Assembly: GCA_001780165.1 (NCBI GenBank) | Contig: MFFQ01000037.1 | Location: 167,416 to 231,415, forward strand | Direction: 5' to 3' | DNA: 64,000 nucleotides | From: Candidatus Eisenbacteria bacterium RBG_16_71_46 | Lineage (GTDB): Bacteria; Eisenbacteria; RBG-16-71-46 | Notes under the pieces: model-generated | Seen by the model: only the letters and a program-made list of their open reading frames with translations | Databases searched by the model: none | Told to the model about the DNA's origin: nothing | In this document: positions 54,784-63,569 of the stretch, piece by piece | Numbering within the stretch: position 1 is the first letter of the stretch | Layout: each line of letters begins with the position of its first letter | Program-made: the position numbers and the translations under genes

Positions 54784-56199
54784 TCAAGCGGGCGCGGGCG
54801 CCGGCGACGCCTCGTCGAGCCAGCCGGCCCGCGCCAGCGCCCGGAGCGCGTCCGCCTCACCCAGTCGCATCAGATCGGCGGCGTTCGCCGGGTCCACCCC
54901 CAGCAGCCCTCCCGGCAGCGTGCGCTCGGGCTCGACCACGCACATTTTGACCGGCGCTCCATCCGGCGGGCGCTGCGACCAGTCCGCGGGGATGGCCTGC
55001 AGCTCGCCCTGCAGACCGCGCCAGTTCAGGATCTCGAATAGTCTCGAGCCCAGGTCGAAGAGATTCGGCACGCGGGGCGTCCCCTCCAGGGACCGGCTGG
55101 GATTGAGCAGGACCACGATCGCGGCATCCGCCTCCTCCCCCATGACCACGCGCAGCGGCTGGTCGTTGAACACCCCGCCGTCGAGGAACTCCCGCCCGCG
55201 CAGGCGCACGGGTTCGAACACCAGCGGCAGCGCCGAGGAGGCGACCACCGCCTGCAGCATCTCGTCGGCGTCGCGCAGCACCTGGATCTCCCCCAGGCTC
55301 TCGTCCGCCAGGCGCCGCAGCGCGGGCGACGGATCGGGCCAGTTGATGAAATAGCAGATCCGCCCGTTGTCCACCGCGAGCGCGCTGAAGATCAACCGCA
55401 CCGAGCCGTCGGTCAGCCGGTGCAATTCGGCGGGGTCCGCGACGCGCTCGAGCAGACGGCGTCGCGCGGCTCCGCCCCACAGGCCGCGACCCCCGGTCTC
55501 GGGCAGCAGGCGGATGAGCAGGCCGCGCATCCACTGCCCGGTCCTCCCCGAGCGGTTCAGCAGCCACACCCCCGCCAGCACCAGCAGCGCCGTGGCGCTG
55601 AAGCGGTGGGGCCACGGCAGACCGGTCGCGAGGGTGAGCACGTGCGCCAGCCCGGCCACCAGCAGGATGCGACCGACCCAGCGATGCCAGCGGGCGGGAT
55701 CGGAGGCCGGCGCCAGGCGCGCGATCCACCCTTCCACCGGGCGCGAGAGGCTCGCCGCGATCCCGCCCAGCACGCCGATCGTGATCCAGGCGAGAATGTC
55801 CGGGACCGGGGACGAGGCGTCGCCGCGCCCGGCGACACCTCCCCGCAGCCATCGGAGCGCCCCGACCTCGGGCGATCCGGCCAGGGTGAGGATGACCTCG
55901 AGCAACGCGAACGTCACGAGCAGCATACCGCCGGCACGGATGGCGAGGGTGGCCCAGCGCATGCCGATGCCCGACGGGCGCAGGCGCGACCAGATCTCCA
56001 CCAGGGGCTGGGTGCGGAATCCGTTCGTGACCCACAGCAACGCGTTGATCGCGCCCACCGACACCCCGGAGATGACCGCCGGCCGCACGCCGAGCGACTC
56101 GAGCACGCGCAGCACCCCGATCTCGTAGGCGCCCATCGCCCCGCCGCCCGAGAGCACCAGCGCCAGGCGCCGGAAGGGGAAGTCGGGCCGCAGCCGCAT
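54784..56199 (-). CDS. Patatin-like phospholipase with an inserted four-helix membrane block
   Basis: This 471-residue protein has all patatin catalytic elements: the oxyanion GGGAMGAYE (18-26), the nucleophile elbow SGVSVGAINA (Ser47), and FLDGGVFNDQP with the catalytic Asp340. Between them, residues of roughly 80-220 hold about four hydrophobic helices (GMLLVTFALLEVILTLAG, ILAWITIGVLGGIAASL, GRILLVAGLAHVLTLAT, ATALLVLAGVWLLN). Patatins are usually soluble, or carry extra domains outside the fold, so the placement inside the domain is notable. It probably hydrolyses phospholipids at the inner membrane. It follows the zinc-ribbon gene by 50 nt and precedes rnhA by 13 nt. Confidence 0.85.
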   Translation of the reverse strand: MRLRPDFPFRRLALVLSGGGAMGAYEIGVLRVLESLGVRPAVISGVSVGAINALLWVTNGFRTQPLVEIWSRLRPSGIGMRWATLAIRAGGMLLVTFALLEVILTLAGSPEVGALRWLRGGVAGRGDASSPVPDILAWITIGVLGGIAASLSRPVEGWIARLAPASDPARWHRWVGRILLVAGLAHVLTLATGLPWPHRFSATALLVLAGVWLLNRSGRTGQWMRGLLIRLLPETGGRGLWGGAARRRLLERVADPAELHRLTDGSVRLIFSALAVDNGRICYFINWPDPSPALRRLADESLGEIQVLRDADEMLQAVVASSALPLVFEPVRLRGREFLDGGVFNDQPLRVVMGEEADAAIVVLLNPSRSLEGTPRVPNLFDLGSRLFEILNWRGLQGELQAIPADWSQRPPDGAPVKMCVVEPERTLPGGLLGVDPANAADLMRLGEADALRALARAGWLDEASPAPAPA

Positions 56200-56249
56200 C
56201 GACCGTCGCGGCTAGCGCGCGAGGCGGGCGCGATCCCCGCGGCGCGACA

Positions 56250-56975
56250 TCAGATCGCCTCCGGGGGCAGGATGAGCATGCGGCCGCAGCCGTCGCAGAC
56301 CAGCGGGCGGTCGCGCCGCCGGGCCTCCTGCATGACCTGAGGCGGCTGGGCGCGGTAGCAGCCGCCGCACGCGCCCTTGAGGATCGGCACCACCGCGCGC
56401 GCGTCGCGCGAGGCGCGGATGCGCTCGTAGCGCCCCCGCGTCACGGCGTCGAGGCCCTCGATCTGCAGCTTCCGCTCGGCCTCGAGCTCGGCGAGCCGGG
56501 CGCGGTCGACCTGCTCCTCGGCGTCGATCTGCCGGGTTCGCTCCGCCGCGTCGTGCTCCGCCGTCTTCACCGCCGCCTCGATGCCCGGCCGCTGCGCCTG
56601 GATTTCCTCCTCCTCCTCGAGCCGCACCAGCACGTCGGTCTCGAGATCGGAGCGCTTCGCCTTGGTGGTGGCGATCTCCTTGAGCAGCGCGGTGTACTCC
56701 TCGTTCTTCTTGACCGCCGGCAGCTGCCCCTGGAACTTGCGCTCCTGATCGGCCAACGCCTCGATGTCCTTCTCGATCTGGCGCCTCCCGAGCTGGAGCG
56801 CGCCGAGCCGGCTCTTGAGCCGATCGAGCCGCCCGCGCTCGTCGGCGATGCGTTGCTCGAGCGCGCGGCGCTGCTCCGGGAAGCGCTCGAGCGCGGCGTG
56901 AAGGGTCGCCACTTCCTCGTCCAATCCCCTCAGGGCCCACAGGTGCTCGAGCAACTCGCCCATTCCCGTGCTCAT
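56250..56975 (-). CDS. Zinc-ribbon coiled-coil protein (DUF164/CdsZ-like)
   Basis: From the ATG at 56975 the product has 241 residues. A long coiled coil (LWALRGLDEEVATLHAALERFPEQRRALEQRIADERGRLDRLKSRLGAL, and on to about residue 180) leads to a C-terminal zinc ribbon, CGGCYRAQPPQVMQEARRRDRPLVCDGCGRML. KNEEYTALLKEI in the coiled coil is the family hallmark. Related proteins in Chlamydia and Myxococcus act as hubs for secretion or for sigma-54 and translation control; the role here is unknown. Starts at 57023 (ATG within the terminator hairpin) and 56963 are also possible. An intrinsic terminator ends 7 nt before the chosen ATG, so no ribosome binding site is visible for it. Confidence 0.85.
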   Translation of the reverse strand: MSTGMGELLEHLWALRGLDEEVATLHAALERFPEQRRALEQRIADERGRLDRLKSRLGALQLGRRQIEKDIEALADQERKFQGQLPAVKKNEEYTALLKEIATTKAKRSDLETDVLVRLEEEEEIQAQRPGIEAAVKTAEHDAAERTRQIDAEEQVDRARLAELEAERKLQIEGLDAVTRGRYERIRASRDARAVVPILKGACGGCYRAQPPQVMQEARRRDRPLVCDGCGRMLILPPEAI

Positions 56976-56981
56976 GCAACG

Positions 56982-57014
56982 AAAAACGGGGACGTCCTCG
57001 ACGGACATCCCCGT
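56982..57014 (-). terminator. Rho-independent terminator after the tRNA pair
   Basis: On the minus strand ACGGGGATGTCC-GTCGA-GGACGTCCCCGT forms a 12-bp stem (one T-G pair) with a 5-nt loop, directly followed by TTTT. This is the clearest intrinsic terminator in the window. It lies about 150 nt downstream of the tRNA-Val gene and only 7 nt upstream of the ATG at 56975. Confidence 0.85.
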
Positions 57015-57162
57015 GAACGGGTGTGTGCGGGGGCCGGGCGCCGCCCGGCGGCAGGCCCCCGCGATGCGGCCGCTCGCTGTCGCACCCTGCAGCCGGTTCG
57101 GCACATTCAGCGCACTCCCCTCGATCGCGTCGGCCGCCGCGGCCTACTCCAAACGAAAATTG

Positions 57163-57238
57163 TGGTGGGCGGAACAGGGCTCGAACCTGTGACCCCCAGG
57201 TTGTGATCCTGGTGCTCTGCCAGCTGAGCTATCCGCCC
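57163..57238 (-). tRNA. tRNA-Val (anticodon CAC)
   Basis: GGGCGGA...TCCGCCC closes the acceptor stem. The D arm is GCTCAGCTGGCAGAGC, the anticodon arm CCAGG-ATCACAA-CCTGG and the T arm ACAGG-TTCGAGC-CCTGT, with discriminator A and an encoded CCA. The loop places CAC at 34-36, reading GUG. GUG is a common start and valine codon in this GC-rich genome. Confidence 0.95.
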
Positions 57239-57282
57239 GCGCAACCCCGGCGCTCGCCGCAGACTGGGCCGGAACCGCGATC

Positions 57283-57356
57283 TGGGCCCACCTGGATTCG
57301 AACCAGGGTCTTGCCGGTTATGAGCCGGCGGCTCTGGACCGCTGAGCTATGGGCCC
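57283..57356 (-). tRNA. tRNA with anticodon CAU (elongator Met or Ile2)
   Basis: GGGCCCA...TGGGCCC forms the acceptor stem, GCCGG-CTCATAA-CCGGC the anticodon arm (CAT at 34-36) and CCTGG-TTCGAAT-CCAGG the T arm. CCA is not encoded (GAT follows the discriminator), unlike the neighbouring tRNA-Val. A 1-72 G-C pair argues against initiator tRNA. Telling elongator Met from lysidine-modified Ile2 needs comparison with the other CAU tRNAs of the genome. Confidence 0.92.
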
Positions 57357-57397
57357 AGCGTCGAACACGGGTCGTCCGGTGCGCCAAAGGCCGGCTG

Positions 57398-57427
57398 TTT
57401 CTATCACCCGCTCGACGAAAGTGTCAA
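57398..57427 (-). promoter_or_regulatory. Strong predicted tRNA promoter
   Basis: A perfect TTGACA, an 18-nt spacer and TGATAGAAA (extended -10) on the minus strand. Predicted +1 is about 35 nt before the CAU tRNA. The GC-rich sequence between -10 and +1 is compatible with stringent control. Confidence 0.7.
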
Positions 57428-57445
57428 GCCCGCGGCGGCTCCGCC

Positions 57446-57574
57446 CGCAAGCGTCCGCGAGCTGCGTTGCGCGGTCGGCTCCTCGCTCCGACGTGGCCGG
57501 GCACCACGCGCAGCGTGGTCGGCCACGACTCCGCTCGTCGCCCGACCGCGACCCCTTGCCCGCGGGCGTTTGCG
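57446..57574. repeat. Nested palindromic element between rpoD and the tRNA promoter
   Basis: Three nested inverted repeats share one centre. Outer CGCAAGCGTCCGCG (57446-57459) and CGCGGGCGTTTGCG (57561-57574) pair at 12 of 14 places. The middle pair is GCGGTCGG (57471-57478) and CCGACCGC (57542-57549). The inner pair GTGGCCG (57493-57499) / CGGCCAC (57520-57526) encloses ACCACGC-GCA-GCGTGGT. The element begins 8 nt after the rpoD stop and ends 19 nt before the tRNA -35. It has no T-run. Confidence 0.8.
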
Positions 57575-57582
57575 AACGGCGC

Positions 57583-59388
57583 CTACAGCAGCTCGGTGTA
57601 CGCCTTCAGCCGGCGGCTCCGCGTCGGATGCCGCAGCTTGCGCAGCGCTTTGGCTTCGATCTGCCGGATGCGCTCGCGCGTGACGTTGAAGAACGCCCCC
57701 ACCTCCTCCAGCGTGCGCTGGGCGCCGTCCTCGGTGAGGCCGAAGCGCAGGCGGATCACCTTGGCCTCGCGCGGCGTCAGCGTGCGCAGCACGTCGTTGA
57801 CCTCGTCGCGCAGCATCGCGGACGCGGCGGAGTGGGCCGGGCTGACCACGCTGGTGTCCTCGATGAAGTCGCCGAGATTGGAGTCGTCGTCCTCGCCGAT
57901 CGGCCGATCGAGCGAGATCGGCTCCTGCGCCGCCTTGAGGATGCTCTTCACCTTGTCCACCGGCAGCTCGAGCCGCTCGGCGATCTCTTCGGGCGTGGGC
58001 TCGCGACCCAGCTCCTGCACCAGTCGCCGCGAGATCCGCACCACGCGGTTGATGTGCTCGATCATGTGCACCGGGACGCGGATGGTGCGCGCCTGGTCGG
58101 CGATCGCGCGCGTGATCGCCTGCCGGATCCACCACGTGGCGTAGGTCGAGAACTTGTACCCCTTGGTGTAGTCGAACTTGTCCACCGCGCGCATGAGCCC
58201 CGAGTTCCCCTCCTGGATGAGGTCGAGGAACTCCAACCCGCGGTTCGTGTAGCGCTTGGCGATGGAGATCACCAGCCGCACGTTGGCCTCGATCATCTCC
58301 TTCTTGGCCTGGGCCGTGGACCGCTCTCCGTCGCGGATCTGGCGGTAGAGCTCGAGCAGGTGCTCGCGCGACATTCGCGCCTCGCTCTCGAGCGCGCGGA
58401 CCCGTTTGCGGACCTCCTTCATCTCGTCCTGGAACTCCGCGACCTGGCCGGGCTGGAGCCCCGACTCGCGGCGCACCGCGCGCAGCTCGCGTGGTCCCTT
58501 CTTGAGTCGCCGCGCGAACGCGACCATGTCGTCCGCGCCGTGACCGGCGCGCCGCTCCAGCGCCGCCACGCCATCGTCCAGCGCCAGCGCGCGCTCCGCG
58601 AGCGTCTTCACCGGCGTGGCCAGGTCGGTCACCATGCGCGGATTCATCGACAGCTTGTGCAGCTCCTGGGTGAGCTCGGCCTCGACCTTGGCGAAGTTCG
58701 CCTGGAAGCCGCCACGGCGCTTCTCGGTCATGCGGGTGGTCTGTTTGGCGACCAGGTCGTTGTAACGCTTCTGGAGCACGAAGACCCGCTCGAGGATGCG
58801 CACCGCGCGCAGCCGCTCCTTCTTGAGCGCCTGCTCGGTGGCGGCGTTCTCGTCCACCTTGATGAAGTCCTCGATCTTGAGCAGGCCCTCTTTGAGCTTC
58901 TTGAGCATGCCCCGGATCTCGCGCACCGCGGGCTCGGCACGGAACAGGGCCGACACCACCTGCCGCTCGCCGGCTTCGATCCGCCGCGCGATCTCGACCT
59001 CGCCCTCGCGGGTGAGCAGCGGCACGCGCCCCATCTCGCGCAGGTACATGCGCACCGGGTCGTCGTAGCGCACCGGCTGCTGCGGCACGGCCTTGCTCGC
59101 GCCCGTGGTCTTCTTGTCCTCGATCTTGCGCAGCTTCTTCGCGCGCTCGAGGGCCTCCTCCTCGCTGGCGAACACCTCGATGTGCATCTGATTGAGCATC
59201 CCGTGAATCTCTTCCATCTGATCCACCTGGACCTCGGGATCCTGGTCGTCGTCGAGAAGCCACACGATCTGGTCCTCGGTGACGTAGCCCTGCCGCAACG
59301 CCAGGGACTTGATCTCGTCCAGGCGCTTGCGGACCTCGGCCTTCTCCTTCTGCTTGACCTGCTTGCTCTTCGTCGTCACTGCCGCCAT
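57583..59388 (-). CDS. rpoD: Primary sigma factor (sigma 70 / RpoD)
   Basis: I start at the ATG at 59388, which has GGAG about 12 nt upstream; the GTG at 59406 overlaps the dnaG stop and is the alternative. The product has 601 residues. Region 1.1 is followed by region 1.2 ([29 protein letters not shown]), a long non-conserved region, region 2 ([62 protein letters not shown]), region 3 with [33 protein letters not shown], and region 4 ([51 protein letters not shown]). It directs most transcription. The order dnaG-rpoD is the conserved macromolecular synthesis arrangement. Confidence 0.97.
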   Translation of the reverse strand: MAAVTTKSKQVKQKEKAEVRKRLDEIKSLALRQGYVTEDQIVWLLDDDQDPEVQVDQMEEIHGMLNQMHIEVFASEEEALERAKKLRKIEDKKTTGASKAVPQQPVRYDDPVRMYLREMGRVPLLTREGEVEIARRIEAGERQVVSALFRAEPAVREIRGMLKKLKEGLLKIEDFIKVDENAATEQALKKERLRAVRILERVFVLQKRYNDLVAKQTTRMTEKRRGGFQANFAKVEAELTQELHKLSMNPRMVTDLATPVKTLAERALALDDGVAALERRAGHGADDMVAFARRLKKGPRELRAVRRESGLQPGQVAEFQDEMKEVRKRVRALESEARMSREHLLELYRQIRDGERSTAQAKKEMIEANVRLVISIAKRYTNRGLEFLDLIQEGNSGLMRAVDKFDYTKGYKFSTYATWWIRQAITRAIADQARTIRVPVHMIEHINRVVRISRRLVQELGREPTPEEIAERLELPVDKVKSILKAAQEPISLDRPIGEDDDSNLGDFIEDTSVVSPAHSAASAMLRDEVNDVLRTLTPREAKVIRLRFGLTEDGAQRTLEEVGAFFNVTRERIRQIEAKALRKLRHPTRSRRLKAYTELL

Positions 59389-59402
59389 GGATCCCCGTCT
59401 CC

Positions 59403-61157
59403 TCACGTGTTCAGATTACGGAGCGAACGCCCGATCTCCTGGATCTCCCGCATCAGCCGCGCTCGCTCCACTTCGGAGTCCGCCCGGCGCAGTTCCTGTT
59501 GCCGTTCCTTCAACCCTTCCCTCAGCCGCCGCGCCGCCATCGCGCGCATCGTCACCCGTGCCTGTTCCGGCCAGTCGGGGAGTTCGGGGCTGGTCGCCGC
59601 CAACTCGCGCTCGAGCGCCGCCGCGGCCTCCGCGTCGGGCCCTTCCCCGCCGCCGCTCCACAGCCGCTGCGCCAGCGCCGCACAGGCCGGATCGTGGAAA
59701 TCCGCCGGGCCGAGCACGGCCCGCGCGTCCTCCAGCCCCGCCGGGTGCTGCAGGAGCGCCTGGAGCAGCCTGCGCTCGAGCTCGTGTTCGCCCCGCCGGC
59801 GCTCCGCCACCAACGCCTCCACCGGGCGTCGCGCGTCCTGGCCCGAGCGCCGCAGTCCGACCGCGCGCGCGAGCGCGGTCTCGGAGAATCCGAACACCTG
59901 CGCGGCGCGTTCGAGCAGCAGCCGGACGCGCACCGGGTCACCGAGCCCAGCGCCTAGTCCCACCACCGCCTGCAGCGCGCGTTCGCGCGGATCGCCGGGC
60001 CCGCCCGCACGCAGCAGGTGGCGTTGGATGAACTCCACCGGATCGGCCGCGCGCCGACGCGCCTCCGCCCAGGCGCCCGCCCCGCCGCGCTGCACCAGCG
60101 AGTCCGGGTCCTCGCCCTCCGGCAGATCCACCACCACGACCTCCAGCCCCGCGGCGAGAAGGATTCCGAGCGAGCGCATGATCGCCTCGCGCCCCGCGGC
60201 GTCGCCGTCGTACGCCAGCACCGCCCGCGTCACCACGCGCTTGAGCAACCGTGCATGGTCCGCCGTCAGCGCGGTGCCCGAGGTCGCCACGGTGTGGGTG
60301 AGCCCGGCCTGGTGGAGCGCGATCGCGTCGAAATAGCCCTCGACGACGATCATCTCGCCCGCGCTCGCAGCACCCCGCCGCGCCTGCTCGAACCCGAACA
60401 GGAACGAGCCCTTGTGATACACCGCGGTCTCGGGCGAGTTCAGGTACTTGGGCTGGTCGCCCTCGGCGAGCGCCCGGGCGCCGAATCCGACCACTCCTCC
60501 CCCCGGCGCCACGAGCGGCACCATCAGCCGGTGGCGAAAGCGGTCGTACACGCCGCCCCGGCCGGATTCGCGCCGCGCGGCGAGCCCCGCCTGCACCAGC
60601 ACCTCCTCGGTCACCTTGCCCCGCAGCCCCTGGGCCAGATGCTCCCATCCCTCGGGCGCGTAGCCGAGTCGAAACGCGCGCACCGTGTCGCGCGCAAGCC
60701 CGCGCCGCTCGAGGTGGGCGCGCGCCACCGCGCCGCGCTCGGGATCGGCCAGCCATCGCTCGTAGGCCGCCGCGGCGGATTCCAGCGCTTCGAGCAGCGG
60801 CGCGCGCTGCCCGCGCTCACCGGGATGCCGCTCCGGCACCGGGATGCCCGCGCGCCGGCTGAGGATCTCGACCGCCTCGACGAATCCGACGTGCTCGGTT
60901 TCCTGGACGAACGTGAAGACGTCACCTCCCGCCTTGCAGCTGAAGCAGTGGTAGAACTGGCGCTCGGCGTTGACCGAGAACGAAGGCGTCTTTTCCTGGT
61001 GGAACGGACACAGCCCGACCCAGTTGCGCCCCACGCGCTTGAGCGCCACGGTCTGCCCCACGTACTCGACGATGTCGGTGGCCGCGCGCACGCGCTCCAC
61101 CCAGTCGTCGGGCCCGCGCGCGCGGGCCGATCCCGGCGCCGTCAGGGTACCGTTCAT
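59403..61157 (-). CDS. dnaG: DNA primase
   Basis: The ATG at 61157 overlaps the mutS2 stop (ATGA), giving 584 residues. The zinc ribbon [29 protein letters not shown] supplies Cys50, His53, Cys71 and Cys74. The RNA polymerase domain has [24 protein letters not shown] and the Toprim motifs [27 protein letters not shown] and [17 protein letters not shown]. The C-terminal helical part should bind DnaB but is poorly conserved. It synthesises replication primers. Length is normal. The longer track ORF extends into mutS2 out of frame. Confidence 0.96.
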   Translation of the reverse strand: MNGTLTAPGSARARGPDDWVERVRAATDIVEYVGQTVALKRVGRNWVGLCPFHQEKTPSFSVNAERQFYHCFSCKAGGDVFTFVQETEHVGFVEAVEILSRRAGIPVPERHPGERGQRAPLLEALESAAAAYERWLADPERGAVARAHLERRGLARDTVRAFRLGYAPEGWEHLAQGLRGKVTEEVLVQAGLAARRESGRGGVYDRFRHRLMVPLVAPGGGVVGFGARALAEGDQPKYLNSPETAVYHKGSFLFGFEQARRGAASAGEMIVVEGYFDAIALHQAGLTHTVATSGTALTADHARLLKRVVTRAVLAYDGDAAGREAIMRSLGILLAAGLEVVVVDLPEGEDPDSLVQRGGAGAWAEARRRAADPVEFIQRHLLRAGGPGDPRERALQAVVGLGAGLGDPVRVRLLLERAAQVFGFSETALARAVGLRRSGQDARRPVEALVAERRRGEHELERRLLQALLQHPAGLEDARAVLGPADFHDPACAALAQRLWSGGGEGPDAEAAAALERELAATSPELPDWPEQARVTMRAMAARRLREGLKERQQELRRADSEVERARLMREIQEIGRSLRNLNT

Positions 61158-63532
61158 CGCAGGCTCACCACGGTCACCCCGCGACCCCCTTCCCCGACCT
61201 GGCCCAGCCGCAGGGCAGCGACCTGGGGATGGCCGCGCAGGTGGCCCTCCACCGCCTTGCGCAGCACGCCGCGCCCGATGCCGTGCACCACGCGCAACTC
61301 CCCGAGCCCCGCCAACACCGCGCGATCCAGCCCCTGGTCCAGGGCTCGCAGCGCCTCCTCCGCCTCCATGCCGCGCAGGTCCACCATGACCGGCGGCGCC
61401 TCGTCGGAGGACTCCCACACCACCGCGGCGCCACCGTTCGCCGGCCGGCCACCGCCGGGCGTGCCGGCGCCGGGGACCGCGGCCAGCCGCGCGACGTGAC
61501 TCTGGATGCTCCAATTCCCCCGGCGGAGCACGACGCGCCCGTCGGCATCCGGACCGCTGACCACTTCGGCCTCGATTCCCAAGTCCGTGACCCGGACCCG
61601 TCGCCCGGCCGTCACCGCCTCGAGCGGCAGCGGCGCGCCCGTTTCGGTCTCGGCACCGCCGGCGGCGGCGGCCTCGTCCTCGAGGCGCCGCGCCTCGCGC
61701 TCCACCTCTTCGATCCGGGTGCGCACCGCGGCCGCTCCCGCCCGCGTCTTCTCGCTTCGCCGCGCCTCGCGCTGCAGCGACTGCCACAGCTCCCGCGCGT
61801 GGGAGAGCAGCACCTCACTCTCGCCCGTGAGCCGGCGCCGCAGCTCGGAGAGGCTGCGCCGGCTGTCTTCCGTCGCCGCGCGATGCGCGGCCGCGGCGGA
61901 CTCGGCTTCGGCCCGGGCCGCCACCAGCGCGTCACTCTGCTCGCGCATCCGCCGGCTCACCTGCTGCAGGTCCTCGAGCAGGCGCTCGAGCGAGCGCGAC
62001 TCCTCCGGCGTGATCGCGCGCGCGCGCTCGAGGACCTCGCGCGGAAACCCGAGTCGTTCCGCCACCGCCAGCGCGTGGCTCGCGCCCGGGACTCCGGCGA
62101 TGAAACGGTAGCGCGGCGTCATGGTCGCGACGTCGAACTCCAGCGACCCGTTCACGACTCCCGGCACCTCGCCGGCCACGCGCTTCAGGCTCCCGAGATG
62201 GGTGGTCACCACCCCCCAGGCCCGCCGCGCCACGAAGTGCTCGACCAGCGCCCGCCCCAGTGCCGCGCCCTCCTCGGGGTCGGTGCCGGCGCCCAGCTCG
62301 TCGCACAGCAGCAGGCTGCGCGGCGAGGCGTGCGCCGCCATGACGGCGAGGCCGCGCACGTGCGCGGCAAAGGTCGAGAGCCCCTGGTCCACCGACTGCT
62401 CGTCCCCGAGGTCCGCCAGCACCTCGTCGATCTCGGGCACCGCGCTGCCCTCCGCGGCCGGCATCGGGACCGCCGCGTGGCTGAGCGCCACCGCGAGTCC
62501 CGCGGTCTTGAGCAGCACGGTCTTCCCCCCCATGTTCGGCCCGCTCACCAGCAGCATCCGGTCCTCCGGACCGAGGTCGAGATCGAGCGGCACCGTCGGC
62601 CGCTGCGGCTCGGCCATCGCCAGGAGCGGATGGCGCGCACCGCGCAGCCGCAGCCGCCCGCCGCCGGGCGCGATCGCGACCGCGCCGAACTCCTGGGCCC
62701 AACGCGCCCGCGCCCGCAGGGTGTCGAGGTGCACCAGGATCTGGTCCGTCCGCGCCAGTTCCGGGCGGGATGCCTGCACCAGGCCCGACAGCTCGGCCAG
62801 CACCCGGCGCTCCTCCTCGGCCGCGCGCGACGCGCATTCGATCAGGCGGTTGTTCGCCTCGCAGGCCTCGAGCGGTTCCACGAACAGCGACTGCCCGCTG
62901 CCCGAGACGTCGTGCACGATTCCGCGGCGGCGCGGAAAGCCCGCGGCGGGCACCAGGGCGACGAAGCGGTCGCCGTGGCGCGTGACGAAGGCGGTCTCGC
63001 CGAAGCCCCGCGCCCAGCGCTCGAGCCGTCGCTGCAGGTCGCGCTCGCCGGAGTTCAGCTCCGCGCGCGCGCGCTTGAGCGCGGGCGAGGCGCCGTCGGC
63101 CACCCGGCCGTCCGGCTCCAGCGACCGGTCGAGCCGGGACTGCAGCGCATCCAGCGCCGGCAGACCCCCGACCTGCTCCGCGAGGAGCGGGTGGCGTGCG
63201 GCCGCTGCGGCATCGGACCAGGCCTCGCGCGTCGCGGCGGCGGCCTCGAGCCAGCTGCGGATCTCGACCAGCGCGGGACCGTCGCAGCCCCGCGCCGCGC
63301 CCGCCGCGAGCCGCTCGCCGAGCAGCCCGGGGCCGACCTGGCACCACGCGCCGGGCTCCGCCTGCCGCCGGATCGCCTCCGCCAGCATCGCGTGCTCGCG
63401 CGCGAGTGCGGCGCGGTCGGCGATCGGCCGCCACGCCCGCAGGCAGGCGCGCGCTCCCTCCCCGGCGGCGCGCTCCGACACCGCCAGCGTCACGCGATCG
63501 AACTCGAGTAGGGAGAGGGAATGATCGTCCAC
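61154..63532 (-). CDS. mutS2: MutS2-type ATPase with Smr endonuclease domain
   Basis: This 792-residue protein lacks the MutS mismatch-reading domain and starts in the MutS2 core (LEFDRVTLAVSERAAGEGARACL). Motifs are GIVHDVSGSGQSLFVEPLEACEANN, Walker A VSGPNMGGKT (331-338 core), SVDQGLSTFAAHVRGL and Walker B LLLCDELGAGTDPEEGAAL. TTHLGSLKRVA, a KOW-like strand region and the C-terminal Smr domain (VDLRGMEAEEALRALDQGLDRA, VVHGIGRGVLRKAVEGHLRGHPQV) follow. MutS2 either suppresses recombination or rescues collided ribosomes. The start is a GTG 37 nt after the CvpA stop. Confidence 0.95.
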   Translation of the reverse strand: MDDHSLSLLEFDRVTLAVSERAAGEGARACLRAWRPIADRAALAREHAMLAEAIRRQAEPGAWCQVGPGLLGERLAAGAARGCDGPALVEIRSWLEAAAATREAWSDAAAAARHPLLAEQVGGLPALDALQSRLDRSLEPDGRVADGASPALKRARAELNSGERDLQRRLERWARGFGETAFVTRHGDRFVALVPAAGFPRRRGIVHDVSGSGQSLFVEPLEACEANNRLIECASRAAEEERRVLAELSGLVQASRPELARTDQILVHLDTLRARARWAQEFGAVAIAPGGGRLRLRGARHPLLAMAEPQRPTVPLDLDLGPEDRMLLVSGPNMGGKTVLLKTAGLAVALSHAAVPMPAAEGSAVPEIDEVLADLGDEQSVDQGLSTFAAHVRGLAVMAAHASPRSLLLCDELGAGTDPEEGAALGRALVEHFVARRAWGVVTTHLGSLKRVAGEVPGVVNGSLEFDVATMTPRYRFIAGVPGASHALAVAERLGFPREVLERARAITPEESRSLERLLEDLQQVSRRMREQSDALVAARAEAESAAAAHRAATEDSRRSLSELRRRLTGESEVLLSHARELWQSLQREARRSEKTRAGAAAVRTRIEEVEREARRLEDEAAAAGGAETETGAPLPLEAVTAGRRVRVTDLGIEAEVVSGPDADGRVVLRRGNWSIQSHVARLAAVPGAGTPGGGRPANGGAAVVWESSDEAPPVMVDLRGMEAEEALRALDQGLDRAVLAGLGELRVVHGIGRGVLRKAVEGHLRGHPQVAALRLGQVGEGGRGVTVVSLR

Positions 63533-63569
63533 GCCGCCTTCGCCCGTCGCCGCCAGAAAGGCGCCGGGA

